NCBI GenBank assembly: GCA_032622095.1
Contig: CP136064.1
Coordinates: 113,758,004-113,822,003, forward strand
Reading direction: 5' to 3'
DNA from: Siphonodentalium dalli
Taxonomy: Eukaryota > Mollusca > Scaphopoda > Gadilida > Siphonodentaliidae
DNA length: 64,000 bases
Under the pieces are notes generated by a model. It was not told the origin of the DNA and searched no databases. It saw only the letters and a program-made list of their open reading frames with translations. A program made the position numbers and the translations under genes. This document shows, piece after piece, positions 34,804 to 47,000 of the stretch (position 1 is the first letter of the stretch; each line of letters opens with the position of its first letter).

Positions 34804-36239
34804 TTAAAGGTACTCAATCCGATTCGGTGGTCCCCATATCATCAGATTCCAACAACACCAACATTATTTTGAAATACCACTTCAGTTATCAGAATCGATT
34901 AATATTGCCCAAACATAATGCTAATAATGTCAACTGCAGTATAAAATTGCCCAAAAACGTGTTATTTATCAACATTTTGTTAAACATAGTCCAGGAGATA
35001 TTGGTAGACCTCTGCACCCCAGGCTCAAGTTCACCCCACTAATTTTCTTTCTTAATGGCTCCTCTAATTTTTTTCGGTTGTTAACAAGAAAAAAAAGTGG
35101 CCGCAGAGACTCCAGACAAGATGGCGTCCATCATGGCGGCCATTTGTTTTTATATGCACCAGGACTCTTTGATCGGCGTTATAGTAAAGATGATATCACA
35201 TGCGGTCTTGTTTTTCGTTCGATTCGTTATGGTAATATACAACCCTTACAAATTAGCCAAAAATCCGACACAAAAATCCAAGATGGCCACCGAAATGTGA
35301 AAATTTGCTATTTTTCGGACATTTCACCACCTTTCGTTTGTCTCTGTGGGAAAATATTGGCACCTTGACACGATTTTATACATTTATCGTCTAGAAGAGT
35401 TATTGGCGAATACACTGGGATCATAATATACATTTCTTGCTGGATATTTTTGTCCGATATCTCGTTTTCCCCAAATGCCGGTATAATCCAGCCAAAGCCA
35501 AAATCGACGCTGATAACGCAATGTCTGTTTCGAATCAATGAATGTTATTGCTATCATAACAAAACCCATGCGTACATATGTGCAGTAGATACTCGAGCTA
35601 GGATTCCTCTTATACCTGAGTTGAGGAATATTCACCCAAATCCAAGATGGCGGCCAAAATGGCCACCAGAAATAGAAAAATCGCCGAAAATCGCTTATTT
35701 TAACATCAGTGAGAGTTATTGTCACGACAACTCCACACCTGCTTACTATTGTGAGTTGGGAATACGGAGGCGAAGAACTGTCCTTATATCACATCCAAAT
35801 AAAAGTCCCCCAAATCCAAAATGGCGCCCACAATGGCGGACAAATTTAGAAAAATCACCGAAATTCCCTCATTTTCACATCATTGGGCATTATTGTCGAG
35901 AAAACTCCACACATGCTGACAGTTGAGTTGGAAATACTAAGGTGAAGTAATTACCTTGCATCTGATGAAGGAAATTGTATTCCAAATCGAAGATGGCGGC
36001 CAAAATGGCGTCCGAAATTTGAAAAAAGCTTACATTCCTTTACTTACTATGGGCGTTATTGTTACGCGAATTCTACCCACAATTACATGATCATATGGAA
36101 CATTGATATGAAGTATTCATTTCAGTTTGGCCAACTCTCACAGTCAAGATGGCTGCCAAACTGGCTGCCAGAAATTGAAAAGAAGTCGAAATTTTCACAT
36201 ACTAATTTCAACTTTTTGTCACAATATCAATATGTATGG

Positions 36240-37400
36240 ATTGGACGAAACGGTACATAAGCCATCTATTAGTTCCAACATAGGTCGTCGCCTTCTGGAA
36301 GGATGAAAACCTACAATAATAGCGATGTGGCACTTCGAAATCCACTCTCCACTAAGCGCCCATAATGGCCGTAACCGTATATGTTTGCGCCGAATAGTCA
36401 TATTATGACTTCCCAGAATCAAAACAACAGTACCTGGGCTTATTCTGATTTGCCACATTCAGCATTATCTGGACCAGCATCCGTCTCTTCGTCACATTAA
36501 TCTATCTCGCTCACACCAACACAGTTTTCTACACTTCTTGGTAGATGGGTCCCACTAATCGGAATGTTTCAAACAACACATATGCCGGTGTCAAACTCAC
36601 GTGTCTGTCTCGAAAGCTGGGAATTATTATCCTTATTCTTGGCGAGCTTCATTCGTGGTAGCTTATGGTATAATTCAGATGCTACATATGGGATCTGAGT
36701 GTCATCTTGTGTGATAAACTAGAAAGGTATGCGGTCGATGCGTATACTAGCTTTCAGAAGGACCTCTCTATCTCCGTATTTTTCAGATTTGGTTACCTAA
36801 TGTGGATAACAAAATGTACATCTGGTGATCTTCCCACCAGCCACATATTCACGTACTGACGTAGCCGGACAACTTCTGTATATGGCTTCGAATGTTGAAA
36901 GCCTAACATGTGACGGATGCCTCTCTGCTAAGGCGTAGAAGACCATAATGCATAATATACCCACACTTCTTGACCATGATCATAAGAACAGTCCTGGTGG
37001 CGTCCAGCAATCGTCTCACCGTACATATCCAAGCAGATAATAACAATACACGCGGTGCTAGTTTGTGGGCATGTGTCATGATAGTGGAAATGAAATTGGT
37101 CCATGACTGCACCGCCCCTTTTTAGATTCAGACATGATCTTATGTGGCTTTGCTTTGCCTGTATGCTAAGGGTGTATCTTCCAATCCGATTGGAAGCCGT
37201 TCTTAATCAACTGGACCAGGCGTGTACCATTCGCCACTACTATATAAGCCCCAACCAGACTGGGATGTAATCTTAAGGACGATGCATTTGATAGTTGATA
37301 TGTCATACTCACGCTGGGTGGTGGTCGGTATGGTTCAAGAAAGTACAATGCCATCAACACAAGGGTGAAATATTCAACGCGAAGAACATTTAGAGGAATG
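36240..37400 (-). pseudogene. Captured gene fragment, left-arm copy
   Basis: Minus-strand ORFs at 37166-37360 (LRLHPSLVGAYIVVANGT, VQLIKNGFQSDW) and 36903-37112 (WTNFISTIMTHAHKLAPRVL, VRRLLDAT) are successive pieces of one protein, separated by frameshift. The pattern W..F..TIM..A...APRVLLLSA....VR.LLDAT is reminiscent of the extracellular ligand-binding (ANF-receptor-type) region of receptor guanylyl cyclases, but this is inference from a short stretch. Stops and frameshifts follow toward 36240. The opposite arm carries a homologous copy at 37640-38160. Confidence 0.45.
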
Positions 37401-37639
37401 TTACTTTGATGAGATCTTGCATTCAGTTTAACCTACGTTGGGTACACCAAGTGATTTCTTGATAACATCACCATTCAAAACCATTGTCCTGCATGAAACA
37501 TATTAACTACTATATTCAAAAGTTATATAATATAAAGCTATATGATCATAAAGGTCCAGTTCACCACCGTCCACATCCATTGCCGTTGAGACTATAAATT
37601 GTTCACACACAGTGAAATAAATGCACCACAGTTCCTGAC

Positions 37640-38160
37640 ATTTTCTTGAATAATACCGCCAACACACTGACACTAACCCTGAGAGAGGATACCGACAACG
37701 CATACCTTCATTCCAAAAAGACATTATCCTTTAGCCCATCCGACTGTTCTGGGGAGGCTACGATAGTATTATCCAGACAAAATTATACGTCTGGTCAAGT
37801 TGATTCAGACGGCCTTGATACGGATGTGGAAATACAATCTTACCACACTAAAAACACCAACACGCATGCCATTCTATATCTGAAACATGCACCTGGTGTA
37901 GGGGTGTATACCGTGACCCATTCCATTCCCACTGTCATGGCGCCTGTCCACAAACTAGCACCGCGAGTATTGTTCTTCTCTGCTGGGGGCTATTCGACGA
38001 GACTACTGCGGGACGTCACAAAGTTTGCTTAGGATCATGGTCAAGAAGTGTGGGTAGTCGGTACAGTATGGTCTTCTCCTTAGCAGATAGGCATCTGTCC
38101 AAGGGAATGAGACAGCTAGCTACATTCGAAACACTGCCGAAGTTGTCCACGTATGCCAAT
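37640..38160 (+). pseudogene. Captured gene fragment, right-arm copy
   Basis: The 128-codon plus-strand ORF 37646-38032 contains LSFSPSDCSGEATIVLSRQN, SGQVDSDGLDTDVEI, then HKLAPRVLFFSAGG and RLLRDVTK, aligning with the left-arm copy (HKLAPRVLLLSA, RLLDATR). Beyond a stop at 38030 the nucleotide similarity continues (ATCATGGTCAAGAAGTGTGG in both arms). The copies are clearly diverged, more in the gene part than in the outer repeats as judged by eye. Confidence 0.5.
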
Positions 38161-40153
38161 ACGTTCTCTAAGTTTGTGAGTTGAACCATCTATTGAGAAG
38201 TGACTACTTAACTGGTAAGTTCGCCAGGTGTACATGTCGTTATCCCCATGGCGAATGAGAAAGACATACATAGAGATGACCTTCTGTAAGCTTGTATACT
38301 TATCGGCCATAGGCCTTTCTAGTTCAAGATGACGAACAAATCCCATATTTAGCAAGTATTTAAAATCTTAAGCTATACACCGGCAAATTAATTATTTGAA
38401 ACGTTATGATTAGAGGGACCCTTCTCCCAGGAAGTGTTGAATACTTTGTCGGTGTGAGCGACCTAGATTTATCAGACAAAGAAATGGAAACTGGTCAAGA
38501 TCATTAAGGACGTGGCAAATCAGAATCTGTTATCAGGTATTTGTTCTAATATGGCTATTCGGCGCACCTACGGTTACGGCCATTTTAAGTTGAACTAATA
38601 GATGGAGTGTGTGTGTGTAGTTTCGTCCATACATATCGATATTATGATAAAAAGTTGAAATTTGTATGTGAAAATATCGATTTATTTTCAATTTCTGGCC
38701 TCCAGTTTAGCTGCCATCTTGACCATCAATTGCCAAACTCAAATGAATACTTCATATCAATATTCCATATCAACATGTAATGGTGGGTAGAATTAATTCG
38801 CGCAACAATAACGCCCATCGTAAGAAAGTAAAGGAATGTAGGCGTGTTTTCAAATATCGGTCGCCATTTTGGCCGCCATCTTTTATTTGGAAAATCATTT
38901 CTTGCATGGGATGTAAGGTAATTACTTCACCACAGTATTTCCAACTCATCTGTAAGCATGGGTGGAGTTGTCTCGACAATAATGCCCAATGATGTGAATA
39001 TGAGGGATTTTCGGTGATTTTTCTAAATTTGTCCGCCATTGTGGGCGCCATTTTCGATTTGGGGGACTTTTATTTTGATGCAATATAAGGACAGTTCTTC
39101 GACTCAGTGTTACCAACTCACAATAGTAAGCAGGTGTGGAGTTGTCGTGACAATAACTCTCACTGATGTTAAAATAAGCGATTTTCGGCGATTTTTTTAT
39201 TGCTGGTGGCCATTTGGCCGCCATCTTGGATTTGGATCAATATTCTCCAACTCAGGTATAAGAGGAATCCTAGCTCGAGTATCTCCTGCACATATATACG
39301 CATGGGTTTTGTTATGATAGCAATAACATCCATTGATTCGAAACAGACATTGCGTTATTAGCGTCGATTTGGCTTTGACTGGATTATACCGGCATTTGGG
39401 AAAACCTGATATCGGACAAAAATATCCAGCACTGAATGTATATTATGGTCCCAGTGTGTTCGCCAATGACTCTTCGAGACGATAAATTTATAAAATCGCG
39501 TCAAGGTGCCAAATTTTCCAACAGAGACAAACGAAAGGTGGTGAAATGTCCGAAAATAGCAAATTTTCAAATTTCGGCGGTCATCTTGGCCGCCATATTG
39601 GATTTTTGTGTCGGATTTTTGGCTAATTTGTAAGGGTTGTATATTATCATAACGAATCGAACGGAAAACAAGACCGCGTGTTACATCATCTTTACTATAA
39701 CGGCGATCAAAGAGACATGGTGCATATAACAAAAAAAATGGCCGCCATGATGGACGCCATCTTGTCTGGAGTCTCTGCGGCCATTTTTGTTTTCTTATTA
39801 AAAACCGAAACAATTTAGAGGAGCCATTAAGAATGAAAATTAGTGGGGTGAAGCTGAGTCCTCGGGGGGGGGGGGGTGCAGAGGTCTACCAATATCTCCT
39901 GGACTAACAGTTTTACTGTTGATTTTAGAGTTAAACATTTTCATCCACAATTTGGTCCGAGACCGTCGGCTTGACGAACATTTTACAGGCCGCCAAAAAA
40001 TAAATATCTCAGGAAATAACACATTTAAAAAAAATCGATATCTGATCACTCTGGTCTTTGATGTGTGGGTTCCTCGACTCGAATCAAATATCTTTTTGAC
40101 CACAGAAGCCAAAGAAATCGTAATTTGGAAACGTTAATACGGATTATGAATCT

Positions 40154-40370
40154 TTAAAGATAACTGAAACTAAGTCCCCTATTAGTACTTTACAGTCCCT
40201 TCACTACATATATATCAACTAAATAATCAGTGCCAAGTCCGTTCTCGGTAGTTACACGTCCGATTCTCTGAGTACATGTTTACTATTCTGCCGAATCTCA
40301 AAAGATTTCTTGGAATCGCAACAACCATTTGGTATAAATAGTTTATCATCGTCGTCTACCGAACTGAATT
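40154..40370. other. 3' flank of gene A
   Basis: Short AT-rich stretch between the MITE and the stop codon of gene A. No AATAAA was seen here on the minus strand. Confidence 0.4.
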
Positions 40371-41087
40371 TTATACCCAGCCAATCAGTTTGCGTATATA
40401 CAGGCACTGTACATATGGCATTGGCCGGTTTATTGATTTATTGTACGTACCGTGGTTGGAAAAACTTGTTCTTGGGCGTTCAGGTTCCACTTCACGCACT
40501 GGGGAACCAGATGGAGGCTGGCGCAGTGGTTCTTCCATCCGCCTCGAATTCACTCCGAACTGACCGAACACGCGCTGACCGGTGGGCGGTGTACTGTCTG
40601 TTTTATCCTTCCTCGAATCAGGCGTTGTTGTGCTCTGCTGATTCGGCCTCACGTGCTTTTGTGTTGGGAGCTGGTCCTTTTTCTGATAACCGTCATTATA
40701 TCTCGGCTGGTACGCGCCATTAGACTGGTACCCGTAACCATAGTCATAGTCAGTATACTGCGGCATATAATAATCATAGGATCCACCCTGTGGAAGTGAT
40801 AACTGTTGTTGCTGTGGCTGGTTCTGATATCTAGCTGCCGTGTTGCCTCTGACCTGCATGTTTCCTGCGAATGGGAACCCTCCGCCGAGGACCCCTGGAA
40901 CAGCAGGATTTGCCACGGGGATCGGCACGGGGAAATATTCCTTATGATAGTAATGTTTTTCGTACTCGATATGACTATCGTCAGTCTCTGTGTTGTGATC
41001 ACTAGTACTTGTGATATCCTTGTGGTCCTTCTCTTTCTTTTGGTATTTTTTGTCACTAGAGCTGCTGTGAATCTTCTCTTTGCGTTC
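40371..41087 (-). CDS. Gene A exon 3 (disordered region, YYHKE/GGGFP block, C-terminus)
   Basis: 717 bases, 238 codons plus TAA at 40371-40373. The acceptor is CTGTTATTTCAG just before 41087. It encodes ERKEKIHSSSSDKK..., the conserved YYHKE-GGGFP block, then PQQQQLSLPQ, repeated Tyr-Asp-Tyr-Gly, and a Pro/Arg-rich tail. An alternative donor, ACG|GTACGT near 40448, would trim the last 25 or so residues. Plus-strand ORFs over this region are antisense shadows. Confidence 0.75.
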   Translation of the reverse strand, partial: ERKEKIHSSSSDKKYQKKEKDHKDITSTSDHNTETDDSHIEYEKHYYHKEYFPVPIPVANPAVPGVLGGGFPFAGNMQVRGNTAARYQNQPQQQQLSLPQGGSYDYYMPQYTDYDYGYGYQSNGAYQPRYNDGYQKKDQLPTQKHVRPNQQSTTTPDSRKDKTDSTPPTGQRVFGQFGVNSRRMEEPLRQPPSGSPVREVEPERPRTSFSNHGTYNKSINRPMPYVQCLYIRKLIGWV

Positions 41088-44000
41088 CTGAAATAACAGT
41101 ATAGGCCTATAGTTGCTAAACAATATTGTTTCTACGAAATAGGATCGTCGCAACAAGCCATAGAGCTTATAACTTGAGTAGTGGCCATTGGTATATGATA
41201 ACATACATTGATTTGTTTGTATCTGAAATAATTGGAAGAATGCCTCAAGAAAACCATTGTTTACTGCAGTTTTGTATAGCGTTGCCTTGGTATGTGGCTC
41301 GTCGTATGTATGTGAGCATTTCAGTGATATAGCAGTCATACTAGTGACAACACACGAAAGCGTTTGAAACGCTTCGTATACATAAAATAATTCTCGAAAA
41401 GCTGGACACTATAATATGGAGCAGTAGCAATATACGCTTGTTTTACATTATATTACATGTATGTACAGAATACATGACTGTATTGAAAAACTAAGTGCTC
41501 GTCATGATATAGGGCTGAATACTCATATACTCATAATGAAAAACTGAAATTCCCAATCTTGTTCTTCTTCTGAAATCCAAGGATAGCGTGTATTCAAATC
41601 CGCGTTCTAGATTAATCACGAATGGCAGGTTACCGAGAGCGAATGGCAGGTTACCGAGAGCAATGGCAGGTTACCGAGAGCGAATACTGCGAAGCGGTTC
41701 TTGGTGTTTGAATACCGCGAACTAAAACCGAGAACATCGGATCGTACAACGTGGCGTCATGTTTGTGTGTTTAAATTTTCACTGGATCCCCGACAAACGG
41801 TGAGTGCATGAATCTTAACCCGTCTATGACTGGAGATTCCTGGAATTTTTCGAAAACCCTGTGCCAATGCATTCACTCATATAAGCGAGTAAGCCATATA
41901 TATATATAGGGAGCCTCGCATATATAAGAGAATGCACTGGCCTAACGATATCTACAATGGCAATGTAAGCCAGTGCATGCAGTCTCTTGTATACTAGGCT
42001 CCCTATGGGAGACTTGTATATATAAGAGAATGCATTGGCACAGTATCTTTGATGCTGGTTTGGAATGCACCCATAAAGTCTAGTTCTGAAACATTCCGGT
42101 GTTATTTACGATATTCAGGCCGCAGTAAACACCATTGGAACAGTCATACTGTTCTATTACCCCAATCACTTCATCCTTGTATATATGAAATAATCTTCAA
42201 GCCTCAAATTAAGCCTAGTAGTTGCTAGTTTCTGTCATGTTTTGTCGCGCTCGGGTGAACAAAATAGTTCCACCAATATATACACGAAATAATTATATAC
42301 GGACTTTGCGAATTTGGCTCGGAAAGACTTGCAGAGATATGACATAATTATCGCAACGATAAAGATTACGTCACGAATATCTACTCTGGCTACACATGTA
42401 GAGATCATACTCCACCAGTTCAAAACCTGTGAATGTTTTGATAATATGACAGTGAAGTTTATAACATTGAAAAAGCAAGGCAGGTAACATATTTTTCTTA
42501 ATTAATATGTGTCCCATAATAATGTATTTCACAGTATAGCCGAAGGTCCCAGCTCGAGATTGTATGACTTAAGTGACTTTGCATGGGAATTTCTCGCGGA
42601 AAATAATAACCACTCACAAAAGTCACAACAATCATGCAATCACGAGCTGGAACCACTCCTACTGTGAAATATATTATTAAGGAACAAGTATTAACAAAGA
42701 AATATATGCCGTGCGTTGTTTGTTCAATATTATAATTTCCCGTCAGAACAGGTCAGAACATAACAAAGTGTCCATGTTTTTGGAAGGGTGTGGTCAGAGT
42801 AGAGATTGGTGACATGATCTAGTAGCGATAAAGATCGTTGGTAAAAATATCTATCACAAACCTTGTGATAGTCATCGCTCGATGAGTGACTTGAAGATTT
42901 ATCCTCATTGTGTTCCTCCTCGTGATGTTCATCGTCGCTGTCGTGTGAACTACCTTTATCCCGCCTCATTCGGTGCAGTTTCTTTTGTAGAACAGGTACT
43001 CCAACACAAACAAGTTCAGACGCTTCCACGCATTTCTCGGCGTTCGGGTAGAACATCGTTTCCTGTGGACATGAGCCGGACTGTGCAACACCGTTGTCGC
43101 AAGCCCAGTAGGTGACGCATTTGGGATCGTCTTTATCCGCGAATATCCCATCACTGTTAGGACAGTTGAATGCGTTAGCAGCATACAAGTACACGGCTGA
43201 AACGATAACGAATTTCAAACTATACAAGAAAACCATAGGCAGAAATGGTAACGCGCTCAAGATAATATATTATATACCCATGATTGTAATTATAGAATCT
43301 TTTTCATTTCTGTTATTTGTAATTGGCATAGCTTATCACAAACCAAAAATCAACATTATTGACATAATGTAAACGCCAGTAAACGAAATTGAAATTCTCA
43401 ACTACACCTTTTACCGAGCTCGGCCTCGGGGTCGCACTACAGCTCGGCCTCGGGGTCGCACTACAACTTTTAATATGTCCCAATAATTAACATTCTATAA
43501 ATAGAACCCCCCCCCCCCCCCCCCAGCGCCATGGCATCGCCCAGGCGAAACAAGAATGTGTGCATTAGTATACACGCGACGCGCGTAATTATAAAACATT
43601 CAAAACGGTCATGGATCACGTGACGGGCATATGACCAGTTATATTCCAAGTATTCGCATCCAAAATGTCATTTGTTGCCACCTGAATACTCAGTATTGCT
43701 GTCACAGTCTTATCAAAGTTTTCTAGCGAAATATTTTTCGATTGGAAAGTTTGGTAAGATTGTTAGGGGAAACTATACCGAGTATTTCAGCACAAACGGA
43801 ATATTAATCTGTTCTATACTAAATTTATTCTCCCACCAAGTTATAAACGTATACATTGGAATGGTCCATTATTCATTTGGAGGGATGTTCAGGATAAATT
43901 GACCGACGACAGAGTTAACCTTTTCGGATAATTACCAACGTTCTGACAGGTTTGTTTCATATTGAAAATTACAATTTTTTGCATTTTATAATTTTAAACC

Positions 44001-47000
44001 GGCATATAAACCATATCATTCGACGGTCCAGCTAAGGGTGGATACACACATGCATGTAATGTCTGTATGTAAAAAACATGTATTTTACATGGCCACACCA
44101 ATAATTGACAAAATTAATCACCTGCGCGCGAGAGGTCAATTTCACCAGTGAGTAGTTATAAGCCATTATCAAACAAACTGCCATCAAGAAATTTCAGGCC
44201 AGTCATAAACATGTCTTCTTTCATGGATGCCGAAATGAGTCATTCTTGTCTGATATATGTTGCTGTTTTTCACGAGTTATAATTCATTTCGAAAAGTGGA
44301 TTAGAGCCGGTCGATTTTATACTTGATTTGTTTCTGTCATTTCTTGGAAACAGGGTCATCCATAACAAAAATAAAATATGCAGAATTCTTTTATAGGATG
44401 ATACCGGCTTGTTGAGATTTCTCTGATAATTTGAGAGCGAGCTCATGTGATAACATTAATTCAATTGGGATTGCAAATATTCATTATAGCGCCAAAAAAT
44501 AATGTAGGTACAGCGTTGAAATTAAAAAGAGTGACACCCCCCCCCCCCCCCCCACATTTATATATATGTTTCTCAATCCAAAGGTTGAACAAGCTCCTAA
44601 CTGTCACAAACTTGAATTATAACATTTTCGACCATAATCCATGATTGGGGGAGGGGCTAGTTCTCGAAAGCTTCCAATAACTAAGGGAGTTAATTGAATG
44701 TATCAGCCGGGATTATCTGGGCAATTATTACAATATAATGTTTTACTTAAATATTCCATAGTTGTAAATTTTGCGTATACATGTATAACTGTATAACACA
44801 AGAGATGAAAGGTGACGTAGTTGGGAACTCGTAGCTAGGCAACCCTTTCGCCGAATGAAGACAAACAGCAACACCATGCATTCTAATTTAAAGCTGTATA
44901 ATATGTTCATAATTATATGAATAGCATAAATTGCTGCATGTTAGAGTAATCACTCGTAGAAAACAGACACGACAGACATGACTACGATATTTATAAAGCA
45001 GGGTGTCATGACTCAGGGTGCTGCATGCACACCCCCGTCGAGGAAATATGCAATGGTGAATTCGGTAGCTTCTGGGATAATATAGCTCCCCGTGCATGTT
45101 GGGGGTCATAGTCCCCTGCGTTGGGGAAGAGGCCATCACTGGTATTAACACCAATAGAAGACTGACAATGATTTAAACAGAACGTCGATCATTTGAGTTA
45201 TCGAGCGAATAATTATTTTAAGCGGCCTGGCGACTTCGTCCGGGTCAACGGCTCTTCAGCGGTTCAGAGTTTAACTCACTGTGGTCAAACACAGTCGCAA
45301 TGATTGGGTTGTCAGCGGACACATATTACACGGTGTGTATGATCCATGTAAAACGCCAAATACACGATATTTACAGAGATTACATGCATGTGTGTATCCA
45401 CCCTAAACCCAATTTAGGGAGGTAGACCTGAGGTGGCGAATCCGTCTTTTCTGGACCGCGGTCTACCATATGAATGGAGCTGTACATAATACCGATTGTC
45501 TGTAAGGTGAGAATGGCGGCTTGCTATTTTCATGTCACAATTGATTCACTCTAACTGGAGAATTATTATTATACCGTGCGATTGTTCGCGTTAATTGAGG
45601 GCGTGCTAATAATCATCTTTGCATCGAATGAATTGTGTGTTAAAAAAAACTCGAGCACAATGAATTATTTCAGTACGCCACTTCAAACAAGTGAGTACTC
45701 TCTATTTATCTATATAAATTACAGTGCCTATATATAACCCCATGTTATTATGCTTAAAGGTACTCAATCCGAACAGAGGGTCCCCATCTCAACAGATTCC
45801 AACAACAACAATCCGATCAGAGGGTCCTATATTACTATTTCTTTGGCTTTGGGGGTAAAAAATATTTGATTCGAGTCGAGGAACCCATCAAACAAAGCTC
45901 AGAGTTATTAGATATTGATTTTTGAAATTTGTTATTTACTCGAGTTGAGTACTAATAATTGCCTTCAACTGCCGTAATCTGCTCGGGATGTACACCAAAA
46001 TCTATTCAAACAGACAAGGATGGATAACTCTAAAATCAAGTGGTAATAATAACGCAATTTTGACTGAGTTCTGGGCCAGAAAGTGTTCCCGATAATGAAA
46101 AATAATAGATTTCTAAAATCGATATCTAACAAATCTGAGCTTTGATGGGTGACTTCCTCGACTCGAATCAAATATTTTTGACCCCCGAAGCCATTGAAAT
46201 AGTAATTGAGAGGAGTTTTATGTGATTGAGTACCTTTAAAGTTGAATTCTTATTCTGAATAAAAGAAATTTAGATAGAAACTTATCTCATTGTACTGAAA
46301 ACCATTGATGGGACATTGTGGGTACCCACCCCAACCCCCATGCAACTACCCCTTCAACAACCACCCAGCTGGTTTCCCATCCATTTTTCGACGCACCAAA
46401 TGTGTCAGATGACATGGACCCGTGTCGCCCCAAACGTGTCACTTTATACGCCTGACGCGCTTTCTATCTGGACAAACTCTCTGACGCGTTTAGTGTGTTA
46501 ACTGACACGATTGGGCGACACGTTAGATACGTCGCATGACACGTTTGCTGTGTCACATGACATGGACGCGTGTCGCCCCAAACGTGTCACTTTACACGCC
46601 TGACGCGCTTTCTATGGACAAACTCTGTGACGCGTTTAGTGTGTCACCTGACACGATTGGGCGACACATTAGGTGTGTCGCATGACACGTTTACTGTGTC
46701 ACATGACATGTTTACTGTGAGATGTGCTCATATACATGTAGCTATGTTGAATGCCGAATGTGTAAGTTTTAAAAACGTGTTCGCCGATCCCATTGTATAA
46801 GTGAATTTACAATCCAATATGTTCAATATAAAACTACTGAACACGATGTAAAGCCCCAACTAACCAACCGGTCAATTGAAATAACCTTTTACTATGTTTT
46901 TCTTTGTCGAGCCCAGGGTGTTAATTGGTGGATGTCCATCTATATATAGCAGGTAATATGCGTGTATGTCATCTACATTGTACAGTTTTGAGAATACATA

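Larger units (their letters stand above)
34987..39906. mobile_element. 4.9-kb fold-back element with arms of more than 2 kb
   Basis: The ends TAGTCCAGGAGATATTGG and its exact inverse (CCAATATCTCCTGGACTA) are flanked by ACA on both sides (34984-34986, 39907-39909). A TA target inside TAGTCC is an alternative reading. Arms match in inverse order throughout: 35100 with about 39770, 35644 with 39220, 36240 with 38620, 36940 with 38070, 37350 with 37650, so the symmetry centre is near 37480. The outer 1.25 kb of each arm is built from about 170-bp subrepeats with CCAAGATGGCGGCCAAAATG-type words. The inner part holds a decayed gene fragment in both arms. No transposase was recognised, so the mobilising enzyme is unknown. 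Confidence 0.85.
34808..40153. mobile_element. piggyBac-like MITE split by a large insertion
   Basis: The left part 34808-34986 (AGGTACTCAATCCGATTC...) and the right part 39907-40153 together make about 426 bp of the 16203/32694 family. The outer TTAA is at 34804-34807 and 40154-40157. The two parts join cleanly when the segment 34987-39906 is removed, which shows that the large fold-back inserted into a resident MITE. Confidence 0.85.

Noticed and set aside
35450-35926. 158-codon plus-strand ORF in the fold-back arm
   Set aside because: Repeats of IHPNPRWRPKWPPE type translate the 170-bp AAGATGGCGGCC subrepeats, and the same happens in the opposite arm (39358-39813, 38946-39224).
40452-41332. 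Plus-strand ORFs (115, 96 and 68 codons)
   Set aside because: Antisense shadows of gene A exon 3 and its intron. The minus-strand frame has splice sites and a conserved block.
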